Source: Pseudomonadales bacterium
GTDB lineage: Bacteria > Pseudomonadota > Gammaproteobacteria > Pseudomonadales > Azotimanducaceae
Reading direction: 5' to 3'
Assembly: GCA_022822135.1 (NCBI GenBank)
Contig: JAJECH010000018.1
Coordinates: forward strand, 1 to 64,000
DNA: 64,000 nucleotides
Positions 33,749 through 43,343 of the stretch are shown here, one piece after another. Positions within the stretch are counted from its first letter, which is position 1, and each line of letters starts with the position of its first letter. The notes under the pieces are model-generated. The model ran no database searches. It worked only from the letters and a program-made list of their open reading frames with translations, and was not told the origin of the DNA. Position numbers and translations under genes: made by a program.

Positions 33749-34905
33749 CATACGCAGCTGATCGGACCATTCGGGACGCGGACAGTCACCTTATGGAATT
33801 GCCCGATTTTCTGTCTCGAAACGTCGAATCGTCAATGCGCGCCTGGATTCCTTCGTTGGACGACATTCGTCTGGCAGATGTAGGTACTCAAATGCGCGAG
33901 TTTCGCGGTGCGAAAGGGCACAGTCAAGAAACCGTAGACCAATTGGTCGCCTTAGGCGATAACCTGACTCGTGGACCGAAATGGCATGGTGCGCTTGGAG
34001 CGTTCAATGGTGTAGAGCGCGGGATGGCGCTTGAACTCTTGGGATTTCGCCAGCAAGTTGTGTTTTCGTCGTTCTGTGCGACCAAGATTTTTGGAACGAC
34101 AGATTCGAACGCAATGTACGCGGCTGCAGCTGCACACAATCGATCCATGGCGGAGTTCTGTGAATGCGACGCAAGGCTAATTGGTGTCGGTATGGTGCCG
34201 TTGGACGATCCCGAGCTTGCACGCCAACTGCTTGTTGAAGCTCTAAAGCTGGGTCTCGGTGCGATATGGATTCCATCACGCGCACCGGGTGGAAGATCTC
34301 CAGGTCATCCCGACCACGATGCGTTTTGGCGAAGTCTTTCCGAGAACCAGGTGCCCTTTATTCAGCATGTCGGAAGCAGCAGCTTGTCGATTCCTGATCC
34401 GTGGATGAATGACGGCATCGATGGCCGCCAGACCGCACGTGGAGGTGCGGAAGTCATCGGCTCGAAGGATCTAACCGTGATCTTTCAGGCAGCGCAGCGT
34501 TTCATCTCGGTGTTAGTGCTCGACGGCGTGCTCGAACGATTTCCTAACTTGAAAGGTGGGGTCATTGAATTAGGTGCGGGTTGGGTGCCCGATACGATCC
34601 GTCGACTAGATCACGCAGTGGATATCTGGGCAAGGTCCGAACCACACCTCGCTGAATTTGAACGTAAACCTTCGGAGCAATTCCGCGATCAACTGCGATT
34701 CACACCTTATCCGTTTGAGAATGTCGGTCAACTCATGAGCGAAACCGGCCCAGAGCTTTACATGTTTTCTTCGGACTATCCGCATGCTGAAGGTGGTCGA
34801 GACCCGATCAAACGATTTGATGCCGCACTTGAAAGTCGCTCGGCACACGAGCAGTCACTTTTCTATGAGGGCAACTTCAGAACACTCTATCTTGAACATG
34901 AATGA
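33745..34905 (+). CDS. Amidohydrolase-family 2 protein (ACMSD-like)
   Basis: A 386-residue metal-dependent TIM-barrel protein of the amidohydrolase-2 group. 'RDADSHLMELPDFL' near residue 10 gives the first metal pair, 'PFIQHVGSS' carries a barrel His, and 'SSDYPHAEGG' near residue 343 carries the conserved Asp. This set occurs in aminocarboxymuconate-semialdehyde decarboxylase and 2,3-dihydroxybenzoate-type decarboxylases. A decarboxylase or hydrolase acting on an organic acid is likely. It closes the MaoC/LLM operon and starts inside the stop region of the decarboxylase-like gene. Confidence 0.9.
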   Translation: MTYAADRTIRDADSHLMELPDFLSRNVESSMRAWIPSLDDIRLADVGTQMREFRGAKGHSQETVDQLVALGDNLTRGPKWHGALGAFNGVERGMALELLGFRQQVVFSSFCATKIFGTTDSNAMYAAAAAHNRSMAEFCECDARLIGVGMVPLDDPELARQLLVEALKLGLGAIWIPSRAPGGRSPGHPDHDAFWRSLSENQVPFIQHVGSSSLSIPDPWMNDGIDGRQTARGGAEVIGSKDLTVIFQAAQRFISVLVLDGVLERFPNLKGGVIELGAGWVPDTIRRLDHAVDIWARSEPHLAEFERKPSEQFRDQLRFTPYPFENVGQLMSETGPELYMFSSDYPHAEGGRDPIKRFDAALESRSAHEQSLFYEGNFRTLYLEHE

Positions 34906-34991
34906 CCAGTTAACACGCATACAGCAGTGCCGAGACGATGGCGAGTCAGGACGCGAATTTGTGTGACGGCAAATGCTCGAATTAATGTGAC

Positions 34992-36479
34992 TTAAGCGAA
35001 AGCTGCTTTAACGATACGCCTTAGTAATTTCCCAGTCTCGTTGTACGGAAGTTCGTCCCAAAACTGAATCTCTTCCGGAACACGCGACGAGCGCATATGC
35101 TCTCTTACCCAACGCTGCAACGCGTCGACTGAGACCTCTTCTGACACCTCGACTGCTGCGGCAACAGCTTCTCCCCACTCCTCGCTCGGCATTCCTACGA
35201 CTGCTGCGTCACGAACGCATTCATGCTCACGTAGGACATCCTCAATCTCACCTGGAGAGAGGTTTTCGCCACCGCGTACGATGACATCGTCCGCTCTTCC
35301 ATCCAGAAACAGATAACCTTCATCGTCGACATAACCCGCGTCGCGCGTTGGGAACCAACCGTCCTCGTCCACTCGACTTCCGATCCCTTCATATTCCCCC
35401 GAAACCTGTTCGCCTCGAACAAAAATCTCGCCATGAACATTCGTAGGAAGGTCCTGACCTCCATCGTCTCGAACCGCAATCTCGATGCCAGGTACAGGCA
35501 AACCGACCGACGTTAGTCGTTTCTGAATGGTCGGATCAACGCTTTCACGTGCTAATTGGTGCTCCTCTGGTCCGAGTACGGTAATCGTGGAGCTTGTTTC
35601 AGTGAGACCGTACGCATTCGTAAACTCGGTATCCGGGAATAAATCCATCGCGCGTCGAATCACGTTCAATGGCATTTTTCCACCGCCGTAGGAAATCGCG
35701 CGTAGGTCTGGGAGGTTGGCACTTTTCTCACCTTCTAACGACTCCACGATGCGCGCAAGCATGGTCGGAACAACAAACGTCGAGGTAATGCCTTCTTCGC
35801 GCGCAACCTTCACCCAATGGTCGGGTTCAAACGTAGCGAGCTGAACCACGCGGCGACATTGATAGACGGACGTCAGAATCGCTGCAATGCCGGCGATGTG
35901 ATACGGTGGAACCGTCACGAGCGCGGCTTCGTCTTCGTCAGCTGAACCGAATTCCATCATGAGCGTGTAGGAGACTAAATGACGATGCCGCATGATGGCT
36001 GCTTTCGGCGCCCCAGTCGTACCGCTGGTAAACAACACGACCGCAACGTCGTCCGGTTCCATCGACCAATGAGCAATATCGTCAGATTTTGCGTGAACGT
36101 CGCGAAACGACTGACGGTCGTGGATCACGAGCTCATCTCGACCTACCCAATTCTCGCGGCGTTCCGCATCGGTTACCACAAATGCAGGTTTAACACGGTC
36201 GATCAATGCGTCAATTTCTTCAGCCGTTAGACGGTAGTTGATGGGGACGTACGGAATACCCGCCCAACCGCTGGCAAACATTGCCACCGGAATCGTTAGG
36301 TTAGAGGTATCAATCAACGCACAATGGGACGCGCCAGACTCGTGCAACACCTGGGACTTTGCGCGCGCGGCCTTGTACAACCCCCCAAAGGAAATCGACT
36401 CACCGGTAAGAGCGTCCTTGAACGCGACTCGATCTCCCTGCGCTTCCGCCGCCATTTCCAAAAATAAGGCGATATTCAT
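34992..36479 (-). CDS. Fatty-acid-type acyl-CoA ligase
   Basis: A 495-residue adenylate-forming ligase. The P-loop 'VLFTSGTTGAPKAAI' and the late motifs 'YGLTETSSTITVLGP', 'RDAGYVDDEGYLFLDGRADD', 'IVRGGENLSPGEIED' and 'PYNETGKLLRR' are all intact. It makes an acyl-CoA from a free acid, ATP and CoA. It is convergent with the MaoC operon, and the two ligases in this region (here and at 28308) differ enough to serve different acids. The small conserved gene 48 bp upstream runs the same way and may belong to the same transcript. A GCTAATTAGC palindrome (36482-36491) sits just before the start. Confidence 0.93.
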   Translation of the reverse strand: MNIALFLEMAAEAQGDRVAFKDALTGESISFGGLYKAARAKSQVLHESGASHCALIDTSNLTIPVAMFASGWAGIPYVPINYRLTAEEIDALIDRVKPAFVVTDAERRENWVGRDELVIHDRQSFRDVHAKSDDIAHWSMEPDDVAVVLFTSGTTGAPKAAIMRHRHLVSYTLMMEFGSADEDEAALVTVPPYHIAGIAAILTSVYQCRRVVQLATFEPDHWVKVAREEGITSTFVVPTMLARIVESLEGEKSANLPDLRAISYGGGKMPLNVIRRAMDLFPDTEFTNAYGLTETSSTITVLGPEEHQLARESVDPTIQKRLTSVGLPVPGIEIAVRDDGGQDLPTNVHGEIFVRGEQVSGEYEGIGSRVDEDGWFPTRDAGYVDDEGYLFLDGRADDVIVRGGENLSPGEIEDVLREHECVRDAAVVGMPSEEWGEAVAAAVEVSEEVSVDALQRWVREHMRSSRVPEEIQFWDELPYNETGKLLRRIVKAAFA

Positions 36480-36527
36480 ACGCTAATTAGCAGCGATCCT
36501 CTACTGGTCCAAGATTCTGCTGGAGAA

Positions 36528-36833
36528 CTAATCTGTCTTAGGGAGCTTCTTCGATTCTTTAATTTTTAGTTCTGTTCCGTTTACGGCAAGTGAGCCGTCG
36601 CCAGGTTTGACGCATAGCAACTCAAGGTCACCGTCTTCGGTGACGTACCGCTTACCGATCGTTGTGCCGCTGGCAAAGTTAGGATCCACAGAACCGCTGT
36701 CGTTCGCCGCATCCGCGCCCATGGGTGCGCCACCACAGGTAAGTTCAAGATCTCCTTCCGGTGCACTGATCACCATGATTTCTGTATTGCATACCGCACT
36801 TTTTAGTCGCTGTCCGGTCGCTAAACTAGCCAT
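36528..36833 (-). CDS. Small conserved protein of unknown function
   Basis: A 101-residue soluble protein. Two internally similar stretches end in the same 'GDLELxC' turn: 'APEGDLELTCGGAPM' and 'TEDGDLELLCVKPG', which suggests a short duplicated beta unit. Two of its three cysteines fall in this turn. No signal peptide is seen. I know no function. It precedes an acyl-CoA ligase gene on the same strand by 48 bp, so a link to CoA-ester metabolism is possible but unproven. Coding is supported by the ATG start and the internal similarity. Confidence 0.7.
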   Translation of the reverse strand: MASLATGQRLKSAVCNTEIMVISAPEGDLELTCGGAPMGADAANDSGSVDPNFASGTTIGKRYVTEDGDLELLCVKPGDGSLAVNGTELKIKESKKLPKTD

Positions 36834-36889
36834 GGGAATGTGGTCTCGTTTGGAAATCAGAAGCGACGGATTTTAACTTCCGATATCGC

Positions 36890-37861
36890 TCATAGTAGGT
36901 GCGCGACGGCGTCACGCTCTTCAATGAGTTCTGCTTCTGTTGCTTCGATTTTGCTCTGTGCAAAAGCGTTCAATACTCTGTTTTCTTCCACGCTACACGT
37001 ACCGCCACTCACAGTGACCGGATAGGAAAAGATCAATCCTTCTTGGATGCCATACTGACCATTGCTGTAGATTCCCATGCTCGTTACGTCCTCGGTTCCA
37101 GCGACCCATTCTCGAACGTGCTCGACAGCCGCATTCGCCGCACTCGCCGCACTTGAGGAACCGCGAGCAGAGATGATCGCAGCACCGCGTTGTTGAATGG
37201 CTGGGATGTATTCATCTTCGTACCAAGATTGACTGACGGCATCTAACGCTGGCTTTCCATTGACGGTCGCACCTAGCAGATCGGGAAACATCGTCGATGA
37301 ATGGTTACCCCAAATCGCGAGCCCTTTGATGTCTTCAACCGCACCATCCACTTTCTGTGAAAGCTGTGCGATCGCACGGTTATGGTCGAGCTTTGTCATA
37401 GCCGAAAAGTTCGCTGGATCGAGATCGGGAGCATTGCGTTGCGCAATTAGGCAGTTCGTGTTGGCCGGATTACCCACCACAAGCACCTTGACGTCTTTCG
37501 CTGCGTGATCGTTAAGAGCCTTGCCTTGAGCTGTGAAGATCGCGCCATTTGCTTCGAGCAAATCGTTTCGCTCCATACCCGGTCCCCTTGGACGAGAACC
37601 GACGAGCATGGCGATGTCGACACCTTCAAATGCAGCTTCCGGTTGATCCGTCATTACAACGTTTCGTACTAGAGGGAATGCGCAATCTTCGATTTCCATC
37701 ACGACCCCGCGTAATGCGTCCATTGCAGGCGGAATCTCTAATAGCTTTATCTCAATTGGTTGGTCATTTCCCAACATCGCACCAGAGGCGATTCTGAATA
37801 ACAGTGCATAGCCAATCTGGCCAGCGGCACCGGTGACAGCGATAGAAACTGGGTCAGCCAC
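36890..37861 (-). CDS. mdh: Malate dehydrogenase
   Basis: A 323-residue NAD-dependent malate dehydrogenase of the cytosolic type. The dinucleotide site is '[18 protein letters not shown]'. The substrate loop is '[16 protein letters not shown]' with the mobile arginine. '[13 protein letters not shown]', '[13 protein letters not shown]' and the catalytic histidine in '[12 protein letters not shown]' are all present. It interconverts malate and oxaloacetate in the citric acid cycle. The start is GTG. It follows a Nudix gene on the same strand but with a 106-bp gap. The gene is complete. Confidence 0.97.
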   Translation of the reverse strand: MADPVSIAVTGAAGQIGYALLFRIASGAMLGNDQPIEIKLLEIPPAMDALRGVVMEIEDCAFPLVRNVVMTDQPEAAFEGVDIAMLVGSRPRGPGMERNDLLEANGAIFTAQGKALNDHAAKDVKVLVVGNPANTNCLIAQRNAPDLDPANFSAMTKLDHNRAIAQLSQKVDGAVEDIKGLAIWGNHSSTMFPDLLGATVNGKPALDAVSQSWYEDEYIPAIQQRGAAIISARGSSSAASAANAAVEHVREWVAGTEDVTSMGIYSNGQYGIQEGLIFSYPVTVSGGTCSVEENRVLNAFAQSKIEATEAELIEERDAVAHLL

Positions 37862-37967
37862 GGAAAATACCTAGGTGAAAAGCGGCAGAATTTTAGCTTG
37901 CGAAAATCGTTGGCGGACTGTCCGACTACGGTCACTTCTCGCGAATTGAAAAGAGATACGGATGTAC

Positions 37968-38411
37968 TTAGCGTTCGCTGAAGTCATAGAACCAGTCTCC
38001 AGAATCGTGTAGTTCCAGAGCCTTGGTAAGCCACGGTACTACGGAATCTGGCAGTTGACTTCGCGGATACCAATCAACGCTAGCGCACTTCTCGGGTTCT
38101 GCGTTTCGAACAGAACCTCTCCACGCATCACTTGCGAAGACAAAATTCACGCCGCCTGCATACGGCAACACGCAACACGGCGATAGCCGTTCAATCTCGA
38201 TATCAGCTTCTTCTCTAACCTCTCGAACAGCCGCCTCGACAATCGACTCTCCCGACTGCAAGTGGCCGCCAGGTAAAGCGTAGCGACCATCCATAAGACC
38301 CGTGTTGGCGCGTTCTAGCAATAGCAGGTACTTGCCACTGTGATCCCAGACAATGGTATGTACGACCGCCGCAATCTGATATCGACCCGAATTCACTGTA
38401 TGCGCGACCAT
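37968..38411 (-). CDS. Nudix hydrolase
   Basis: A 147-residue Nudix protein. The Nudix box is 'GGHLQSGESIVEAAVREVRE' followed by 'EADIEI', with the REUxEE core intact and the usual Gly of the last position replaced by Asp. It hydrolyses a nucleoside diphosphate linked to another group (a sanitising or sugar-nucleotide role). The substrate is unknown. It is divergent from gltB over a 338-bp region that carries several signals for the gltBD side. Confidence 0.92.
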   Translation of the reverse strand: MVAHTVNSGRYQIAAVVHTIVWDHSGKYLLLLERANTGLMDGRYALPGGHLQSGESIVEAAVREVREEADIEIERLSPCCVLPYAGGVNFVFASDAWRGSVRNAEPEKCASVDWYPRSQLPDSVVPWLTKALELHDSGDWFYDFSER

Positions 38412-38587
38412 GTTTTACGATTACTCGCGTGATTTACTCGGCGTGAACACGGTTTGGCGCGATATTCTCGCCTTGAGTTAAATGCTTTAAATCCAATTCG
38501 GCTCATAAGATAAAATCTAGTTTGTTGCGCTGAGCCTGATTTTCTGAGCCTAGCACGGCGAAAAATGGGGGCTAAGGTGTTTTTCGG

Positions 38588-38617
38588 GTTGCGATTCGCT
38601 CGCAACGAGACCTTTTT
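38588..38617 (+). terminator. Hairpin followed by a T run in the gltB leader region
   Basis: A perfect 7-bp stem (GTTGCGA with TCGCAAC, 5-nt TTCGC loop) at 38588-38606 is followed 6 nt later by TTTTT. It lies 133 bp before the gltB ATG. If transcription starts upstream, this could be an attenuator; otherwise it is an intrinsic terminator of unknown origin. The rest of the 338-bp gap carries a TGAGCCT direct repeat (38531-38537 and 38545-38551, 14-bp period). Confidence 0.35.
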
Positions 38618-38666
38618 ACCTCTGAAAACAAGACAATCAGACATACAACATGCGATTTTCGCCTGG

Positions 38667-38696
38667 TTGCGTGCTCATGAAAAGTACGTGTAAGCT
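38667..38696 (+). promoter_or_regulatory. Candidate sigma-70 promoter for gltBD
   Basis: TTGCGT (38667-38672) and TAAGCT (38691-38696) are separated by 18 bp and lie 54 bp before the gltB start. The match to the consensus is moderate, and no activator site is evident beyond the upstream TGAGCCT repeat. Confidence 0.3.
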
Positions 38697-38749
38697 AGTT
38701 TATCCCACGCAAGATAACCATTGAACAGAACCGCGCAACGACACTGACG

Positions 38750-41700
38750 ATGAGCACCATAAGCGCTAACCCACTCCATAGACCTAAGGGGCACGTTGGG
38801 CTATACGATCCGAGGAATGAGAAAGATTCCTGTGGTGTGGGTTTTGTCTGCGACATCAAGGGGCGTGCGAGTCGCCGCATCATGGAAGACGCGGAACACA
38901 TGAACTGCTGCATGGTTCACCGTGGTGGGCTGGGATACGAAAAGAACACGGGCGACGGCGCTGGTATTCTGACCGCGATCCCACATAGGTTCTTTGCACG
39001 CGTATACCGCGAAACCCACGATGCTGAACTGCCTAACCACGGTGAGTACGGGGTTGGCATCGTCTTCTTGCCTCAAGATCCAGATGAGCGCGATCGCTGC
39101 AAAAAGGTAGTTGAAGACGCAGTCCATGAAGCGGGTCAGCAGCTACTTGGTTGGCGAGACTTGCCGATTGACCCCGACACTGCGGATATTGGATCAGCAG
39201 CTCGCCGCGCAATGCCGCATATGTCCCATTGCTTCATTGCTGGTGTGGATTGCGACTCGGCGGACGCGCTCGAACGTCGACTCTACATCATTCGCAAGTT
39301 AGCCACTCACCGAATTAAGGCAGACTCCGCCCTCGATATCAATAAGCTCTTCTATATAGCGAGTTTGTCAACAAAAGTCATCGTTTACAAAGGCATGCTA
39401 ACGCCTTTGCAGCTGTTTCCGTTCTTCTTGGACTTGCAGGCCGAGGACTTCGAATCTCACCTCGCGATGGTGCACTCGCGCTTCTCGACCAATACGTTTC
39501 CGTCTTGGGACCGCGCTCAACCCAATCGCTTCATGAGTCATAACGGGGAGATCAATACGCTTCTCGGCAACTCCAATTGGATGAATGCACGCGAAGGCGT
39601 TGCTGAGTCGGATTTGTTTGGCAACGACCTAGAGAAAGTATTTCCTGTGGTCGAACCAGATTGCTCAGATTCGGGCACATTCGACAACGTTCTCGAATTT
39701 CTCCTGATGACCGGGCGAACGCTTCAAGAATCAGTCTTGATGATGATCCCAGAAGCTTGGCAGCACCATGACGGAATGCCGGATGATCGACAGGCGTTCT
39801 ACGAATTCAACTCGTGCCTCATGGAACCTTGGGACGGCCCCGCGTCTATAGCGTTCACCGACGGAAATTACATTGGTGCTGTACTCGATCGCAATGGTCT
39901 TCGGCCTTCGCGGTACTACATCACTTCCGATGATCGCTGCATCATGGCATCCGAAGTAGGCGTGCTCGACGTCGACCCGGCTACGGTCGTAACGAAAGGG
40001 CGCTTACAACCTGGCAAACTCTTTTTGATTGATTTCGTTGAAGGTCGTATGGTGCCTGACGAAGAGATCAAATCCGAATGGTCAGCAAAGCGCCCATGGC
40101 GCCAATGGTTAGATAACCAGCGAATCGAACTCGATCAGCTAGCCGTGCCAGCCGACGTACCTGGCTACGAACCCGAGACGTTGCTTCAACGTATGCAGGC
40201 ACATGGGTATACAACGGAAACCATGCAGTTCATGCTAGTACCTATGGTGGAGGAGCTGCGTGATCCTCTTGGGTCAATGGGAAATGACGCTGCGCTTGCC
40301 GTCATGTCCGACAAGCCGCGCATGCTGTACGACTACTTCAAGCAACTCTTTGCGCAAGTGACGAATCCTGCGATCGATTCAATCCGTGAAGAGATCATCA
40401 TGGCGCTTGAGTGCTACATTGGTCCTGAAGAAAACCTGCTCAGCGTCTCTGAATCCCACGCTAATCGGCTCCGCATACCCCATCCGATCCTGAGTAACGA
40501 CGAGCTCGCGGCGATTCAACACATCGATCACCGTGGCTGGCGCGCGAAAACCATCGACACAACTTTTGACGTCAGCGACGGCGAAACAGGTCTACAGGAA
40601 GCGCTCGACAGAATCTCGGACGAAGCACTAGAAGCGATCACGGACGGTTTTCGCCTCGTGGTGCTATCCGACCGGCGCATGAGCAACGATCGAATACCGA
40701 TTAGCGCGTTGTTAGCTGTTGGAACCGTCCATCATCATTTGGTACGTCATCACGCTCGAACGCGAATTGGTCTTGTACTTGAGACGGGCGAAGCGCGCGA
40801 GGTCCACCATCACTGTTTACTCATCGGTTACGGTGCTGACGCGATAAATCCTTACCTAGCGTTGGAAGCACTTTGGCAGGCTCGGCGTGATGGTTATCTT
40901 GACGACGCAGATCACGTAAACGACGACCTCGACGTGGTAACGTCCTATAAGAAAGCAGTCGCGAAAGGCATGATGAAAGTCATGGCCAAGATGGGTATCT
41001 CAACGCTTCAATCCTATAAAGGAGCGCAGATATTCGAAGCGGTCGGTCTTGCGCGAGAGGTTATCGAGCGAGCGTTTGAAGGTACAGCGAGTCGGGTTGA
41101 CGGGATCGGCTTCGATGTACTCATGGAGGAAATGCGGCGTCGGCATGAAATTGGCTTCCCTGGTCGCAATGTCGTTCGCATTCCAGTGCTTCCTAATCCA
41201 GGAGATTTCCACTGGCGCTTAGGTGGCGACCGCCATATGTGGGATCCGGAAGCGATCGCCGATCTCCAATTTGCTGCACGTGAAAACAGTGAAGATGCCT
41301 ATTGGCGCTTCAGCGATCACGTAAACGAACTTAATACCCGCGAGTCAAATCTGCGAGGTCTTCTAACTTTCATCGACGAACCTGAAGACGTGTCCATCCC
41401 TCTAGACGAAGTCGAACCCGAAGGCGAAATCATGAAGCGCTTCGCCACTGGGGCCATGAGCTTTGGTTCTATTTCAGCGGAAGCGCACGAAGCATTAGCC
41501 ATCGCAATGAACCGAGTCGGTGGCAAATCGAACTCAGGCGAAGGCGGCGAGGATTCGGCACGGTTTTATCCTGATAGCAACGGTGATTGGCGCCGGTCTG
41601 CAATCAAGCAAGTAGCGAGTGGTCGATTCGGCGTCACGATTGATTACTTGACAAATGCAGATCAACTGCAAATCAAGATCGTGCAAGGTGCAAAGCCTGG

Positions 41701-43336
41701 GGAAGGTGGCGAGCTACCTGGTACGAAGGTCGATGACTTCATTGCGCGCATCCGGCATTCAACACCTGGTGTTGGACTCATCAGTCCACCGCCTCATCAC
41801 GATATCTATTCGATCGAAGACATCGCGCAGCTCATCCACGATCTGAAAAATGCCAACCCAGACGCTGACATCAGCGTCAAACTCTGTTCGGAAGTCGGTG
41901 TCGGTACGGTAGCGGCTGGTGTTACGAAGGCGCGTACCGACCATCTTGTCATAGCGGGCGATGTTGGTGGAACCGGAGCCTCGCCACTAACATCCATCAA
42001 GCATGCGGGAATCCCATGGGAACTAGGCTTGGCCGAGACCCACCAGACGCTCGTACTTAACAATCTGCGTTCGCGAGTCGCACTGCAAGTCGACGGTCAA
42101 CTCAAGACGGGTCGTGACGTCGCGATCGCGACCTGCCTCGGCGCTGAGGAATACGGTTTTGCTACCGCTCCACTCGTATCCCTCGGTTGCATCATGATGC
42201 GAAAGTGTCACCTAAACACTTGCCCTGTCGGGATTGCAACCCAAGATCCCGTTCTCCGAAAACACTTTACGGGAACGCCCGAGCATGTGTTGAACTACCT
42301 CTTTATGGTCGCGAAAGAACTGCGGATGATCATGGCCAAGCACGGGTTGCGAACGGTCAATGAAATGGTCGGAAGGGTGGATCTCCTCCGCATCGATGCT
42401 GCAGCTGATCATTGGAAAGCAAAGGCACTCGATCTTCAACAGATTCTAGAACCGATTGTGGAACCGGAAGATTGCCTTGGTGTGTTTCGCCAAGATGACC
42501 AAGACCACGGTCTCGACGCCGCTCTCGATAAAGACCTGATATCTCTCGCTCAACCAGCACTCACGGAAGGTAAGCGTGTACGCGAATCGCTGCCGATTCG
42601 CAACACCAACCGTGTCGTAGGCGGGATGCTTTCAAACGCCATCATCAAGGCGGTTGGCCCTGACATGCTCCCCGACGACACGGTGCACTTCAAATTCACC
42701 GGGAGCGCGGGTCAAAGCTTCGGCGCATGGTTGGCAAAGGGCATTACCTTAGAAGTTGAAGGCGACGCGAACGACTACGTAGGCAAAGGGCTATCAGGCG
42801 GACGCTTGGTCATCTATCCACCAAAGAGTTCGCCCTTCAAACCTGAGAATGAGGTGCTAATAGGAAATGTCGTCCTGTATGGCGCTACCGGAGGGGACTG
42901 CTATTTTCGAGGCATCGCAGCGGAACGATTCTGCGTGAGAAATAGCGGTGCCACTGCAGTCGTTGAAGGGGTTGGTGATCACGGATGTGAGTACATGACC
43001 GGTGGTCGCGTCATCGTTCTAGGTTCGACGGGGCGTAACTTCGCGGCAGGGATGAGTGGCGGCATTGCATATGTCTGGGATCCGGACGTTCAATTCGCAG
43101 CGAAGTGCAATATGGAACTCGTCGAACTTGAGTCACTCGCGGATCGAGACGAAATCGATGAGTTAAAAAGGCTAATCGACCAACACGCGATCTACACTGG
43201 ATCAACCGTCGCCAAAGGAATACTGGATAACTGGGCGAGTTCCGTGCGCGAGTTCGTGAAAGTCATGCCCACCGACTACAAACGCGTCCTCGAAAGCATG
43301 TCAGAACACGCCGAACTGGCTTCAGCGGAAGTGTAG
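38750..43336 (+). CDS. gltB: Glutamate synthase large subunit
   Basis: A 1528-residue GOGAT alpha subunit, complete. The N-terminal glutaminase begins at Cys28 ('KDSCGVGF'), so a 27-residue propeptide is removed. The FMN/synthase half has 'SGEGGEDSARF' and 'IKIVQGAKPGEGGELPG'. The 3Fe-4S site is 'CHLNTCPVGIATQDP' with an earlier Cys in the same segment. The glycine-rich GXGXXG beta-helix closes the protein ('GNVVLYGATGGDCYFRG', 'GGRVIVLGSTGRNFAAGMSG'). It converts 2-oxoglutarate and glutamine to two glutamates with electrons from GltD. gltD follows 7 bp later. Confidence 0.98.
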   Translation: MSTISANPLHRPKGHVGLYDPRNEKDSCGVGFVCDIKGRASRRIMEDAEHMNCCMVHRGGLGYEKNTGDGAGILTAIPHRFFARVYRETHDAELPNHGEYGVGIVFLPQDPDERDRCKKVVEDAVHEAGQQLLGWRDLPIDPDTADIGSAARRAMPHMSHCFIAGVDCDSADALERRLYIIRKLATHRIKADSALDINKLFYIASLSTKVIVYKGMLTPLQLFPFFLDLQAEDFESHLAMVHSRFSTNTFPSWDRAQPNRFMSHNGEINTLLGNSNWMNAREGVAESDLFGNDLEKVFPVVEPDCSDSGTFDNVLEFLLMTGRTLQESVLMMIPEAWQHHDGMPDDRQAFYEFNSCLMEPWDGPASIAFTDGNYIGAVLDRNGLRPSRYYITSDDRCIMASEVGVLDVDPATVVTKGRLQPGKLFLIDFVEGRMVPDEEIKSEWSAKRPWRQWLDNQRIELDQLAVPADVPGYEPETLLQRMQAHGYTTETMQFMLVPMVEELRDPLGSMGNDAALAVMSDKPRMLYDYFKQLFAQVTNPAIDSIREEIIMALECYIGPEENLLSVSESHANRLRIPHPILSNDELAAIQHIDHRGWRAKTIDTTFDVSDGETGLQEALDRISDEALEAITDGFRLVVLSDRRMSNDRIPISALLAVGTVHHHLVRHHARTRIGLVLETGEAREVHHHCLLIGYGADAINPYLALEALWQARRDGYLDDADHVNDDLDVVTSYKKAVAKGMMKVMAKMGISTLQSYKGAQIFEAVGLAREVIERAFEGTASRVDGIGFDVLMEEMRRRHEIGFPGRNVVRIPVLPNPGDFHWRLGGDRHMWDPEAIADLQFAARENSEDAYWRFSDHVNELNTRESNLRGLLTFIDEPEDVSIPLDEVEPEGEIMKRFATGAMSFGSISAEAHEALAIAMNRVGGKSNSGEGGEDSARFYPDSNGDWRRSAIKQVASGRFGVTIDYLTNADQLQIKIVQGAKPGEGGELPGTKVDDFIARIRHSTPGVGLISPPPHHDIYSIEDIAQLIHDLKNANPDADISVKLCSEVGVGTVAAGVTKARTDHLVIAGDVGGTGASPLTSIKHAGIPWELGLAETHQTLVLNNLRSRVALQVDGQLKTGRDVAIATCLGAEEYGFATAPLVSLGCIMMRKCHLNTCPVGIATQDPVLRKHFTGTPEHVLNYLFMVAKELRMIMAKHGLRTVNEMVGRVDLLRIDAAADHWKAKALDLQQILEPIVEPEDCLGVFRQDDQDHGLDAALDKDLISLAQPALTEGKRVRESLPIRNTNRVVGGMLSNAIIKAVGPDMLPDDTVHFKFTGSAGQSFGAWLAKGITLEVEGDANDYVGKGLSGGRLVIYPPKSSPFKPENEVLIGNVVLYGATGGDCYFRGIAAERFCVRNSGATAVVEGVGDHGCEYMTGGRVIVLGSTGRNFAAGMSGGIAYVWDPDVQFAAKCNMELVELESLADRDEIDELKRLIDQHAIYTGSTVAKGILDNWASSVREFVKVMPTDYKRVLESMSEHAELASAEV

Positions 43337-43343
43337 CTGACAC

